Notes: a model not told the origin generated them from the sequence alone. A stretch of 64,000 bases of DNA from Nevskia sp. (GCA_023229645.1 JALNYU010000014.1:1-64000), one strand, 5' to 3'. Positions 21,191 to 30,660 are shown, numbered from the stretch's first letter. A program made the numbers and translations.

Positions 21191-22948
21191 GTGAACGCGT
21201 TGGGGCGTCGATCGCGGCTGGTCTTAGGCGTCGTTTTTCTGACGGCGGTGATCTCGGCTGCGGCACTGCCCGAAGGCGCCGCGTCGGTTGCTGGCCCCAA
21301 GACGATCCTTGATCTACAGCCCTACAAGCGGATAACGCGTGTCGCGGTGCGAGACCCAGCGGGACATCCCGGTACCGCTACATTGGTCGAAATCAACCCG
21401 CACATTAATGCCTGGTCGGTGTTGACGCTGGCCTGGGGCGATGCTGCGCCGAGCCGAAGTTACCATCTCGAAAATGGCGACCCGCGGACGCAGCTGCGTT
21501 TGATCGCCGGGGGGATTGAACTCTCTGCGAACGGCCATAGCGCCGTATGCACACTCTGGGCCGCTGAGCCTGAGGCACCAGATCGGATGATGATCGAGCG
21601 CGCAGCTCGCGCTGAATTGCCGTACGCGCCGCTTTGTAGCGATCGCTTGTATCTGCGCAATCACGTACGTGGTACGCGGACCCAGATTGAGCGCGTTACC
21701 GATCTACTCCGCGATCACGTTTGGGGCGGTGATAAAATTGTCGGCTTCGTGCGCGATACCTTTTTTCGCGATGCCTTCGTCGAAAAGGCGGCGCCGGCTG
21801 CCGCCAGCCTCAGTGCCGCAGCGCGTGACAATGTACCGCGGGCGGCGCGTTTGGAGGTTGGCAGTCGGCCACTGCAGGCGGCCCATCTGGGTATTCGGCT
21901 TGGTGTTGACGTCGGGCCGGATCAGGCCGGCGCAGCATTGGATCCAGGGCGCTGGTACGCCGTGCCCGGCGCTCCCGGCATTTTTCTCAGTGCGCTGCAG
22001 CCGCACATGATTGAGCACGCCATTCTCGATGGCGACCGCGGTGCCGTGACACGTCTTGACGCGGTAGAAGCCAACGCGCTGGATTACCTCGTCGCGTTCG
22101 ATCTTGCGCAGTTTGACTTAGGTTTCGCGCTCGGTACCGATCATCCGCGCGTCGATTGGTCTGACCGTGTGCCTGACAATCAGCGCCCGCCCGGTTCGCC
22201 CGGGCCCGATGGCATCGGCAACACGCTGCCGCTCGCGACCAGCGGCATGCTGAATCCGGCCTTGGTATTGCGCGCTGCGGCAACTTTTACCGGCGGCTTC
22301 AAGCGCGAGCATGGCGCGTTTCACTTCGGGCCGCTGTCGGAGCGTAACGGCGGCAGCCACTATGGTTTCATCGAACACGGCGCCGTCTTCAGTACATTGC
22401 AGCCGAGCCTCGCGACGCTGTACGTGCTCGATGATGGCACGGTCAACATGAAAACCTGGACGGCTTCCGATAACGCGCTGTTGCCGCGTATCCGAGACGC
22501 CCGGCAAAACGGCGTTGCGCTGATTGACTACGACGCGGTGAATGGAATTTCTGCGCCGGGCGCCTTGGTCGATAATTGGGGCGCGGGCAATTGGTCTGGA
22601 TCGGCGAACGAAAAGCTACGCACGTTGCGTGCGGGTGTGTGTCTGCAGGAAAACAGCGGGCGGCGTTATTTAATCTACGGCTATTTTTCGACCGCAACGC
22701 CGTCGGCGATGGTGCGCGTCTTTCAGTCTTACGGCTGCCGCTACGCGCTCCATTTGGACATGAATGCGCTTGAGCATACCTATCTCGCGCTTTATCTAAA
22801 TAACGGTGGCGAGCTGCGGGTTCAGCACTTAATTCAGGATATGGCGGTGGTTGATAAAAAAGGTGGTGAGCCTTTAGCGCCGCGCTTTCTCGGCTTTCCT
22901 GATGATCGTGATTTTTTCTATTTGCTGCGGCGCTCAGAACGACCATGA
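21191..22948 (+). CDS. Exported protein with a phosphodiester-glycosidase-like (DUF2233/NAGPA) C-terminus
   Basis: 585 residues with an N-terminal signal-like segment (about 9-27). The N-terminal half is unrecognised. The C-terminal part (about 380-560) has the layout of NAGPA/DUF2233 domains: a self-reporting beta segment (LATLYVLDDGTVNMKTW), a catalogue-like RRYLIYGYFSTATPSAM and YGCRYALHLDMNALEHTYLAL, parallel to the SLGAxxALNLDGG block of that family but with the Gly-Gly replaced. GTG 21191 follows GGAGG. It overlaps the next gene by four bases. Enzyme activity is inference. Confidence 0.6.
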   Translation: MNALGRRSRLVLGVVFLTAVISAAALPEGAASVAGPKTILDLQPYKRITRVAVRDPAGHPGTATLVEINPHINAWSVLTLAWGDAAPSRSYHLENGDPRTQLRLIAGGIELSANGHSAVCTLWAAEPEAPDRMMIERAARAELPYAPLCSDRLYLRNHVRGTRTQIERVTDLLRDHVWGGDKIVGFVRDTFFRDAFVEKAAPAAASLSAAARDNVPRAARLEVGSRPLQAAHLGIRLGVDVGPDQAGAALDPGRWYAVPGAPGIFLSALQPHMIEHAILDGDRGAVTRLDAVEANALDYLVAFDLAQFDLGFALGTDHPRVDWSDRVPDNQRPPGSPGPDGIGNTLPLATSGMLNPALVLRAAATFTGGFKREHGAFHFGPLSERNGGSHYGFIEHGAVFSTLQPSLATLYVLDDGTVNMKTWTASDNALLPRIRDARQNGVALIDYDAVNGISAPGALVDNWGAGNWSGSANEKLRTLRAGVCLQENSGRRYLIYGYFSTATPSAMVRVFQSYGCRYALHLDMNALEHTYLALYLNNGGELRVQHLIQDMAVVDKKGGEPLAPRFLGFPDDRDFFYLLRRSERP

Positions 22949-23943
22949 CGCGCTACTGGCTTGGGGGTATGGCGTTAGCGGTGACGGTCTCAGTCTTTGC
23001 CGCTGGCGATAGCCGCCTCGCCGCGCAAAACGAGCAGTTGTTTCAGCAACTGCAAGATGTGCACGGTTTAACCGACACGCAAATGCGTGACATCCGAGGG
23101 ATCTTTACGCGCTCCGGCTATATCGGCCAGGGGAATCCGGCGCTGTCCGAGCATCCCGAATCGTCGCAACGCTGCCAGAGCAAACTTGCACTGCAGTCGA
23201 TCGATTACCGCAATCCGCGCTTCGAAAAAATTTGCCACGCGAAGTACATGGCGCCGTTATACGACCCGAAAACCCAGACGCCGGAAGACGCCAAAGCTTG
23301 TATCGACCAATTCGAATTTCCTGATATTCCTTGCGCCTATCCCGTGGTGTGGGTACGCGCGCGTGAAGCTGCGGAAATTTGCGAGGCCGAGGGCAAGCGG
23401 CTCTGCGATGCCCATGAGTGGGAGGGGGCCTGTGATGGAGATTTACAGCCGCCGGACTATCGTTTTGATCTCGCTGCTGGGGTGCCGCCGGACGAAGGTC
23501 TGCGCCGCATGCGCGCGGCCCACAACCGCGCCGATCAGGCGGATAAACGCTGGAGTTACGGCCCTGCGTACCGTACCGGCGTTTGTGCCACTGCGAGCCA
23601 CAAAACGCCGGATTGTCCAGGTGGTGGCTGGAGTCATTGCGGCTCCAACACCTATCCGGCCGGTGATTTCCCGGCTTGCGCCAGCCCGCTCGGCGTCTAT
23701 GACCTTAACGGCAACGCCGCCGAGCACATGAACCTTCCGCTTAGCCTCGAGGAAATGAGCAGCCGCGGCAGCAAGACGCTGGGCTATACCGAAATGAAGG
23801 GCAGCTGGTTTATTTTCGACACCTACCGCGCGCACGAAGATTGGTGCCGCTGGCGTGCGCCGTACTGGCACGGCACGCGTGTAATGGATGAACACAGCCA
23901 CGCCAACTACCACCTCGGCTTCCGCTGCTGCAAGGATCCCTAA
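22945..23943 (+). CDS. Exported SUMF1/FGE-fold protein
   Basis: 332 residues with a signal peptide (about 1-20). From residue 110 it shows the sulfatase-modifying-factor fold: VVWVRAREAAEICEAEGKRLCDAHEWEGAC, then SPLGVYDLNGNAAEHMN and the closing NYHLGFRCCKD. The sequence is cysteine-rich (about 15), suggesting disulfides in the periplasm. Proteins of this fold range from formylglycine-generating enzymes to binding proteins; whether this one is catalytic is unclear. ATG 22945 overlaps the upstream stop (ATGA), so the two exported proteins are likely partners. Confidence 0.75.
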   Translation: MTRYWLGGMALAVTVSVFAAGDSRLAAQNEQLFQQLQDVHGLTDTQMRDIRGIFTRSGYIGQGNPALSEHPESSQRCQSKLALQSIDYRNPRFEKICHAKYMAPLYDPKTQTPEDAKACIDQFEFPDIPCAYPVVWVRAREAAEICEAEGKRLCDAHEWEGACDGDLQPPDYRFDLAAGVPPDEGLRRMRAAHNRADQADKRWSYGPAYRTGVCATASHKTPDCPGGGWSHCGSNTYPAGDFPACASPLGVYDLNGNAAEHMNLPLSLEEMSSRGSKTLGYTEMKGSWFIFDTYRAHEDWCRWRAPYWHGTRVMDEHSHANYHLGFRCCKDP

Positions 23944-23982
23944 CCGCGGGCTTTAGCGCAGCGGCATCAAAAAACAGCGGTG

Positions 23983-24909
23983 CTAGCGTGCCGTGTCACT
24001 GCCGGATGCTGTAGTAGGGATTAGGCCGAACGCGTCGCGTGGTTGCGTCAGTCTCGTCAGCAATTCCCCGAGCTTCGGGATTGCGCCTTCGTCGCTGAAC
24101 AAGTTCGCGGCTTCCGGGTCGGTGAGCAGCTTCAGCAAGGGCCGAGCAACGCCGCCGATGTAGGCGATGTTGCTGATCATGCGTACACCGTGACTATAGT
24201 CGGCGTAGCGGGCGCCGTGAACGGTGCTGAGCGGCTGTATCGCTTGGCCGTCGGGCTCGTGCCAGCCATAAATGGCGACGCGGCCGGGGAAGTTCCACAA
24301 GCGATTACTGAGCACCAGATCTTTTTTATCGCCAGCAGTTAGCGTGCCCAGTGCGGCGGCAAACAGCGACCGTTGCTGGCGCACTTCCTGATTGTGATGC
24401 CAGTAATAAGCCGTTGTCCGCATCGCGTCGCTGGCGGGCAGCGGCTGCGGTGCGAGGTGGACGGGCGCTTGCGCATAGATGGCGTCGACCAGGCGCCGAG
24501 TGGGCAGGACATCACCGTAGCGCGCGGCAACCGCTAATGCGGTGCTAAGCCGCATCGGCACGAATAGATAATCGCTGTCGGAGCCAATCGCCAGATAATC
24601 CGGGGCAACGCAGACGGTGGCTTCAACGACGCTGCCATCGGTTTGCTCGGCGCTTAATTGCACCGGTAGCCGCCGACGCAGAAAAGTCGGGACGTTCCCC
24701 GCCATCAGCTGCGTGTAAATTGCGGCCTCGCGTTCGTCTTCTGTCATCTCGGCCACTTGCCGTGCAAAGGCTTGGCCTCCCGGTGCGGCGCTCGCGCGCG
24801 GCGGAATGTGTTGCGAGGTTTCTGCCTCGCAAGGTGCGGCGAATGCGCGCCAGGTCAGGAAAACGGAAGCGAAATAAAGCGCTGAGGCCAACGTGCGGCG
24901 GTGATTCAT
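23983..24909 (-). CDS. Secreted conserved protein of unknown function
   Basis: 308 residues from ATG 24909, which gives a clean signal peptide (MNHRRTLASALYFASVFLTW, cleavage after AFA). The frame is open further up, but the extra 49 residues look like non-coding translation. The mature part contains YLAIGSDSDYLFVPMRLSTA, GDKKDLVLSNRLW and PGRVAIYGWHEPDG followed by TVHGARYADYSHGVR, a strongly patterned core with His, Asp and Tyr that suggests an enzyme or binding fold, but I cannot name it. It converges on the SUMF1-like gene. Confidence 0.65.
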   Translation of the reverse strand: MNHRRTLASALYFASVFLTWRAFAAPCEAETSQHIPPRASAAPGGQAFARQVAEMTEDEREAAIYTQLMAGNVPTFLRRRLPVQLSAEQTDGSVVEATVCVAPDYLAIGSDSDYLFVPMRLSTALAVAARYGDVLPTRRLVDAIYAQAPVHLAPQPLPASDAMRTTAYYWHHNQEVRQQRSLFAAALGTLTAGDKKDLVLSNRLWNFPGRVAIYGWHEPDGQAIQPLSTVHGARYADYSHGVRMISNIAYIGGVARPLLKLLTDPEAANLFSDEGAIPKLGELLTRLTQPRDAFGLIPTTASGSDTAR

Positions 24910-25111
24910 TCGGGTCGGGGTCTGGTTTGCGCGTCGTGCGGCGTGGTCGCCGCGCGACTGGAAATTTCGGCCACCGGCACCCGACACGGCTTGGCGAAGC
25001 GCCATCAACAAAAACCAGCCGCCGCGGGCACGGCGTGGTGAGTATGGCAATCTCATTCCAAATTCAGCAACCCCGCCGGTCAGACAGGCCCTATGGGACT
25101 GATCAGTCGCG

Positions 25112-26311
25112 CTAAGCCGGTATCAACACGCGAACCAGGCCAATGACCGTGCCGGGCCGCACGTTGCGCGCGCGATCGGCAAAGCTTTCAGTCACTTCGT
25201 AGCCAGCTGGCGCGAGCAGCTGCCCCGAAGCGGTCCGCAGCGGTTGCGCCAAAATCATGCCCGGCTTCAATGCCGCGAGCGGCAGTTCGCGCAAGCTTGT
25301 TGCGCCAACTTCACGGCCGAGCACTTCCTCGAGGTGATGCAGCGTCGGCGCCTGATCGGCTGGCGTTTCCGAACGCATCAAGGTTAGCGCCGCGTCCGGG
25401 CTATAACCGCGGGCTTCGAGCAAGCAGTATTTATTCGCGATTTCGAGAATATTGGTCAGCGCTAAAACACGGTCAGATAACACCAGCGTTTCTGGCGCGT
25501 GTTCGCCGCGCCGGGAATGAAATGCGAGGCGAATGAGCGAACGTACTGTTTCCAGACGCGGGATGTGCGCCAGTAGTTTGTCGCCGCGATCCGGCGCAGA
25601 TTCAATCATTTTCTTGTTTTCGCCCGAAAGTACTTCGCCGTTCAAATGCCGCTCGACGACGTCCGGATCGATGCCGATTAGCCCGAGATTGAACAGCAAC
25701 GCCGCAACCTCCAGCTCCCAAATTCGGGTCTGGCCAGCCTTTTCGGCGAGCTGCCGGGCCATGGCGCGTACCCGGTTGGCTTGGCCGAATAGATTCGGCG
25801 CCGCCAGCGCCAGGGCATCGATTAATGACTGCACGCAGCCTTTCAAGGTTTGCTCAAGCAGCACGTGTTCGGCCGTCACGAGTTGGTATTGGCGCGCCGC
25901 GGCGATTACTGCTTCGATCAAGTCTTCGCGTTTACAAGGCTTGTTCAAGAACCGAAAAATACGGCCTTGATTGATCGCAGCAATCGCGGAGTCCATATCC
26001 GCATAGCCGGTCAGTAGAACGCGTGTCGCGTCCGGCTGCAGTTCGTGCGCCTTGGCCAGCACCTCGATGCCGGACATGCCGGGCATCCGCATATCGGAAA
26101 TCAACACGTGCAAGTCGCGGGTCTGTTTGAGTATGGCGACGGCGGCTTCGCCGCCCACCGCAGTGATCACCTCAAATTGCCGCGACAAACTCAATTCCAA
26201 GCCTTCAAGCACGCTGGGATCGTCATCAACGCAAAGCACGCGCGGGCGCTTCACCGCCGTTTTTGCTGGTGCCGTCGCCGCTGTGCCGGGAGGGGATATC
26301 GAGATACTCAT
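25112..26311 (-). CDS. Response regulator with degenerate HD-GYP domain
   Basis: 399 residues. The receiver (about 22-140) has CVDDDPS, the acceptor Asp in LISDMRMPGMSG and NKPCKRED. The output region (about 150-300) follows the HD-GYP outline, but the metal-binding HD of LLHDIG is replaced (LLFNLGLIGI), the HHE of the core is FHSRRGE and no GYP motif follows. It is therefore probably not a c-di-GMP phosphodiesterase but a binding or signalling domain. The C-terminal 90 residues are a beta-rich module (LKPGMILAQPLRTASGQLL) also seen after HD-GYP domains. ATG overlaps the HDOD gene stop (ATGA). Confidence 0.85.
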   Translation of the reverse strand: MSISISPPGTAATAPAKTAVKRPRVLCVDDDPSVLEGLELSLSRQFEVITAVGGEAAVAILKQTRDLHVLISDMRMPGMSGIEVLAKAHELQPDATRVLLTGYADMDSAIAAINQGRIFRFLNKPCKREDLIEAVIAAARQYQLVTAEHVLLEQTLKGCVQSLIDALALAAPNLFGQANRVRAMARQLAEKAGQTRIWELEVAALLFNLGLIGIDPDVVERHLNGEVLSGENKKMIESAPDRGDKLLAHIPRLETVRSLIRLAFHSRRGEHAPETLVLSDRVLALTNILEIANKYCLLEARGYSPDAALTLMRSETPADQAPTLHHLEEVLGREVGATSLRELPLAALKPGMILAQPLRTASGQLLAPAGYEVTESFADRARNVRPGTVIGLVRVLIPA

Positions 26312-27468
26312 GCGGTGGCTCCGTTTGCGGTTGGAGAACTTTGGCCGGTGAGCTGGCGCTCCCAGGCTTCGACAGACGCGATCGTTAGGCCACTCAATTC
26401 CAAGTACGGTCGATCCAGCGCCGGCTCCTCGACCAGCGGTCGCCGGTTCGGTGCTTGGCTGCGCAATGCAAAAAGACGGGCGAGATGTAACGTTCCGGCC
26501 GGCGTGGGGTGCGGAATGCCATCATCGGAGGGATGGCTTGCGGTGCTAACGGTTGAGATCAGCTCCGCTGGCAGGCCCCATAAATCCATCAATTTGCTGC
26601 TGATACGATTCAAGTCAGTATCGAGCGGTAGGCCGGATAGCGCGCTATTGCTGAGCAACGCCAGGGCGCCGATGCTCTGAAGAATGGCGGCGGTGAAAAC
26701 GAGCGGCCGGCGCAGCGGATTTTCGGTCAGTGTCGCGGCGAATTCGGCTGTGCGGGTCGATAGCTGGTGCAAGGCTTCGAGCTGTGCTCTCAGCGCCGGG
26801 TCGCAATTTGCGGTTTCGCGATAAAGCTCATGTGCGGCGATCAAGCCGCAGATCATGTCCAAGCCTAAGCGCCGAATCGCTTCCCGAACATTGGTGGCCG
26901 GGCGATCAAAGCCGAACATCGCCGAATTTACCACTTGCAGCAGACGCGCCGTCATCGCCGGATCGCGTTCCAACGCCTCGGCTAGGCGGTTGAAATTGGG
27001 CTCCTGCATGCGCAGCTCGGCTTGCATCAACGCCAGCAGTTTGGGTGCGCTCGGCAGCGGGTGTTTGGAGTCGGCCGCCGATAACACCGGGTCGTTATCG
27101 AACTCGTTTTGCACCCGCATTGTGTCTTCGATAATTTGATGTAAGCGGTTTATATCGAAGGGTTTAGAGAGCACACGGTGGGCGACACTGATCGCGCGGA
27201 TCAAGCCCTTTTGTCCGGTTTCACCGGAAAGGATGATGCGCACAGTCTTCGGGTATTCGCGGCGAACAGCGTTTAATAACTCGGCACCATCCATTTGCGG
27301 CATCCGCATATCAGTAACGACAGCATCGAAATTCTGCGTTGCCAGAATGCTCAGCGCTTTCTGCGCAGCGTTCGCAAACGCCGGATGCCACTGATCCTTG
27401 AGCCGGTGCAGACGATTTTCCAGCCCTTCAAGAACATCCGTCTCGTCGTCGACGAAAAGCACGCGCAT
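26308..27468 (-). CDS. Response regulator with HDOD output domain
   Basis: 386 residues from ATG 27468. The receiver (1-120) has VLFVDDE, the acceptor Asp in AVVTDMRMPQMDG, LSGETG and LSKPFD. The HDOD domain (about 150-340) shows LPSAPKLLALMQAEL, RDPAMTARLLQVVNSAMFG and AIRRLGLDMICGLI. HDOD proteins are signalling scaffolds rather than hydrolases. The start overlaps the kinase stop by one base (TGATG), and its own stop overlaps the next gene. Upstream in-frame codons to 27552 are kinase sequence in another frame. Confidence 0.9.
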   Translation of the reverse strand: MRVLFVDDETDVLEGLENRLHRLKDQWHPAFANAAQKALSILATQNFDAVVTDMRMPQMDGAELLNAVRREYPKTVRIILSGETGQKGLIRAISVAHRVLSKPFDINRLHQIIEDTMRVQNEFDNDPVLSAADSKHPLPSAPKLLALMQAELRMQEPNFNRLAEALERDPAMTARLLQVVNSAMFGFDRPATNVREAIRRLGLDMICGLIAAHELYRETANCDPALRAQLEALHQLSTRTAEFAATLTENPLRRPLVFTAAILQSIGALALLSNSALSGLPLDTDLNRISSKLMDLWGLPAELISTVSTASHPSDDGIPHPTPAGTLHLARLFALRSQAPNRRPLVEEPALDRPYLELSGLTIASVEAWERQLTGQSSPTANGATA

Positions 27469-28784
27469 CAAAACGTCTCCGTAGCGCCGGGCTGCGATAG
27501 CGGCAGCACCAGGTGAAAGCGGGTGCCGTGCGGTTGCACAGCTTCGAACCAAAGCTGGCCGTGGTGGCCGTCGACGATGATCGAGCGCGAAATGGCCAGG
27601 CCTTGTCCGGTGCCTTTGCCGACCGGTTTGGTGGTGAAGAAAGGGTCGAAAACACGGCCTTTTATTTTGTCCGGGATGCCGGGGCCGTCATCTTCGATCT
27701 GTACTTCAACGTGATTTTGCTGCGGATCAAGCTGCGTTCGGATGGTGATCGTGCCGAGCTGTGATGCACCGGGATATGCCTCGGCGATCGCGTGTGCGGA
27801 GTTGGTAATCAAATTGATAAAAACCTGGCTGAGATCGGTGCGCCCGCAAGGGATAAGCGGCAAGGCGCCGAATTCGGTTTTGATCGTCGCGAGATATTTG
27901 TATTCGTTGGCCGTCAGCACCAACGTGTTCTCGATGAGCTTATTGAGATCCAGCGGCTCGGGCTCGCTGCTTGGGTGTGAAAACACTTTCATCGCTTCGA
28001 CGATGCGCTTGACGCGGTCGACACCTTCCAGCGAGCGCTTGACGGCACGCGGCAGCCGCTGTTCGAGGAAATCAAGATCCGCTGCCTCGGCGGCGGCGAT
28101 TAATGTCGTTTCCACGTCGCCGCGTTCTTCGGGTGTGCAGGCGAGCAGCTTGCGGCCTGATTCGATCAACGTCAGCAGGCCCGGAACGGCATCGGAAATA
28201 AAGCCGATGTTATCGCCGATAAACTGCATCGGGGTGTTGATTTCGTGTGCGACGCCGGCAGAGAGTTGACCGATCGACTCCAATTTCTGCGCGTGCCGTA
28301 GCTCTACCTCCAGCTTGCGCCGCTCACGTAGATCCATCGCCACTAGCACAATTGAGATGCCGGCGTCTTCTTCGCTGCGCTGTGCGTCAACCGATAAAAA
28401 CACCGGCACGGGCTCGCCGGCTTTGCTCAGAAAATTAGCTTCGAGACGGATTGGCGCCGTTGTGCGCTGGGCGGTGCTGGCATAGCGCTTGAGCACGGCG
28501 TCGGCGTCGGGATACACGGTGGTCAGCGGGCTGCCGTTGAGTTCGGCCTCGCTGAAGCCGAGCAATTCCACTGCTGCCGGATTTGAGCGGCGAATACGGC
28601 CGTCGTCAGACACTACGAACAATGCACCGGGGATGACATTCAGCAGGCCCATAATGAAGCTGTAAATGCGGGCCATTTGCTGGTCGTTGATCACCGATTC
28701 GCGCGTGCGTGCAGCAAGCTCGGCTTCTAGCGTAGTGATCTTGTGCTGATATTGTTGCAGGTCTTCTGCGGCAACTACTTCCAT
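27468..28784 (-). CDS. PAS-domain sensor histidine kinase
   Basis: 438 residues, apparently soluble. A short N-terminal coiled coil (8-30) leads into a PAS domain (about 48-155, NVIPGALFVVSDDGRI), then HisKA with the acceptor His in GVAHEINTPMQF and a HATPase with NLITNSAHAI, DDGPGIP and GTGQGLAISRSI. It heads a three-gene overlapping operon with two response regulators, one HDOD and one degenerate HD-GYP, which are its likely targets. The signal sensed is not evident; no haem or flavin ligand motif is obvious. Confidence 0.92.
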   Translation of the reverse strand: MEVVAAEDLQQYQHKITTLEAELAARTRESVINDQQMARIYSFIMGLLNVIPGALFVVSDDGRIRRSNPAAVELLGFSEAELNGSPLTTVYPDADAVLKRYASTAQRTTAPIRLEANFLSKAGEPVPVFLSVDAQRSEEDAGISIVLVAMDLRERRKLEVELRHAQKLESIGQLSAGVAHEINTPMQFIGDNIGFISDAVPGLLTLIESGRKLLACTPEERGDVETTLIAAAEAADLDFLEQRLPRAVKRSLEGVDRVKRIVEAMKVFSHPSSEPEPLDLNKLIENTLVLTANEYKYLATIKTEFGALPLIPCGRTDLSQVFINLITNSAHAIAEAYPGASQLGTITIRTQLDPQQNHVEVQIEDDGPGIPDKIKGRVFDPFFTTKPVGKGTGQGLAISRSIIVDGHHGQLWFEAVQPHGTRFHLVLPLSQPGATETF

Positions 28785-29207
28785 GATGGTTTCCCCCGCT
28801 GCGCGACGTGTCCGTCGATTGATCCCACGTGGACTCGCCTACTAGTTAATGCCAATCCAGCGCGATGCAGGACTCGACATGATCGACGGCGGTATCCACC
28901 GGTCGGCTGGACCGGCTGCGGCGAGAATAGAATTCGGGTTAGAGTGATAAATGTGGCAGAACTATCGTGAAATCGCTGATTCAGGCCTTTATTGTTGAGT
29001 CGGCACGAAAACATTAGACAAAATGACGAAACTGGGCAGGCGTCAAGCGATACCATAGCGGCGCATATTGCCGGTGCAATAATAAAAACAAGTTGATTTT
29101 GTTATTGATTCGGCTGTTACGCCCCGTGATTTGAGCAGATGACGCTCAGTTGGGTAATACGCTCACGGTCCTATCAAGAAGCCGAATCAATAACCTAACC
29201 TTCGACG
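28785..29207. promoter_or_regulatory. Divergent intergenic region before the thiolase gene
   Basis: 423 bases between the divergent kinase and thiolase genes. No credible ORF. The left 290 bases have ordinary composition and should hold the kinase promoter. The right end is occupied by a copy of the dispersed palindromic repeat, which runs to within 13 bases of the thiolase start. Confidence 0.5.
29077..29194. repeat. Dispersed palindromic repeat, unit 3
   Basis: GTTATTGATTCGGCT at 29101-29115 is the exact inverse of 29180-29194. To the left lies the AT-rich linker (29077-29115), closely similar to 2449-2487 with one extra base. The arm-to-arm length (94 bases) matches units 1 and 2. The inner sequence differs from theirs, so the arms and linker are the conserved part. 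Confidence 0.78.
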
Positions 29208-30488
29208 ATGAAACCTTACGGCCGCAACGTGGCAATTTTGGGCGGTGTGCGCATTCCATTCGCGCGCGCGCAGGGGGTTTATGCGCAGCGCAGCAACCAG
29301 GACATGCTGACCGCAACATTGAAAGCGCTCGTCGATAAATTCCAATTGCATGGCGAGCGTTTGGGGGAAGTCGCAGCTGGCGCGGTGCTCAAGCACGCGC
29401 GTGACTTCAATCTGACGCGTGAAGCGGCGTTGTCGTCCGGTTTGGCGCCGGAAACGCCCGCTTTTGACGTGCAGCAGGCCTGCGGCACCGGGCTCGAAGC
29501 GGCGCTGTTGATCGGCAGCAAAATCGCGCTCGGCCAGATCGAAAGCGGCATCGCTGGCGGTGTTGATACGGCGTCCGATGCGCCCATCAGCGTGAGCGAA
29601 AATCTACGCCGCATCCTGCTCGATTTAAGCCGCGCGAAAAATACGCCAGCGCGACTAAAAGTGCTCTCGCGCTTTCGTCCGAAAGATCTGGTGCCCTTGG
29701 CGCCCGGCGTCAGCGAGCCGCGCACGCGGTTGAGCATGGGTCAGCATTGTGAGCAGATGGCGAAGGAATGGCAGATTCCCAGGACGGCGCAGGATCGGCT
29801 CGCGTTCGAGAGTCACCACAATGCACTGGCCGCGTATGACAAAGGTTTTTTCGACGACCTCCTCGTGCCTTACTCAGGATTAACCCGCGACAACAATCTA
29901 CGTGCCGATACCACGCTGGAGAAGCTTGCGGCGTTGAAGCCGGCATTCGACAAGACCCACGGCACGCTGACCGCGGGTAACTCGACGCCGCTGACTGATG
30001 GCGCGGCCGCGGTATTGCTGGCTTCTGACGACTGGGCCTCGTCCAATGGCCTGAAGCCGCAGGCGTATCTCACGGCTTACGAGACGGCTGCGGTCGATTT
30101 TGCCGGCGGACGTCGGGATGGTTTGCTGATCGCGCCCGCGTTTGCCGTGCCGCGGCTACTGGCGCGCGTCGGCTACAGCCTGCAGGATTTCGATTTCTAC
30201 GAAATTCATGAAGCGTTTGCAGCGCAAGTGCTGTGTACATTAAAAGCTTGGAATGACCCGAAATTTTGCGCCGAGCGCCTCGGATTGGCGCGACCACTCG
30301 GGGCGATCGACCCGCATCGGCTCAATGTTTGTGGTGGCAGCTTGGGGCTGGGCCACCCGTTTGCCGCGACGGGCGCGCGCATCATCGCGACGCTCGCCAA
30401 GCGGCTCGCTCAAAACGGCGGCGGTCGTGGTTTGATTTCGATCTGTACCGCGGGTGGGATGGGCGTTGCGGCGATACTCGAAGCTTGA
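29208..30488 (+). CDS. Acetyl-CoA C-acyltransferase (thiolase, FadI-like)
   Basis: 426 residues, longer than PhaA/AtoB (about 390) and close to FadI. The thiolase catalytic set is complete: Cys in QQACGTGLEAA, His in EIHEAFAAQV and NVCGGSLGLGHPFAATG, and Cys in CTAGGMGVA. It cleaves or forms 3-ketoacyl-CoA in fatty-acid turnover. No fadJ/fadB partner is adjacent. ATG 29208 lacks a visible ribosome site; the palindromic repeat ends 13 bases upstream and may shape the 5' end of the mRNA. Confidence 0.9.
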   Translation: MKPYGRNVAILGGVRIPFARAQGVYAQRSNQDMLTATLKALVDKFQLHGERLGEVAAGAVLKHARDFNLTREAALSSGLAPETPAFDVQQACGTGLEAALLIGSKIALGQIESGIAGGVDTASDAPISVSENLRRILLDLSRAKNTPARLKVLSRFRPKDLVPLAPGVSEPRTRLSMGQHCEQMAKEWQIPRTAQDRLAFESHHNALAAYDKGFFDDLLVPYSGLTRDNNLRADTTLEKLAALKPAFDKTHGTLTAGNSTPLTDGAAAVLLASDDWASSNGLKPQAYLTAYETAAVDFAGGRRDGLLIAPAFAVPRLLARVGYSLQDFDFYEIHEAFAAQVLCTLKAWNDPKFCAERLGLARPLGAIDPHRLNVCGGSLGLGHPFAATGARIIATLAKRLAQNGGGRGLISICTAGGMGVAAILEA

Positions 30489-30660
30489 ACCAGGCTTGAA
30501 CCAGCGCGAGGATATTTTGTAAAACAAACGGTGTTTCGGCATTTTCGTTGCGTAATGTCAGGCGCGAACGTGCAGGCCTTACCGAAAGCGCTGCGGCCCG
30601 GCATACTTCTGGCTGACAAAAACGGCTTAGCGCCGATTTAAAAAATTGAAGGGGAGACTG

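Noticed and set aside
30483..30504. Tandem 11-base duplication GCTTGAACCAG at the thiolase stop
   Set aside because: Only two short copies; probably a local slippage event with no visible function.
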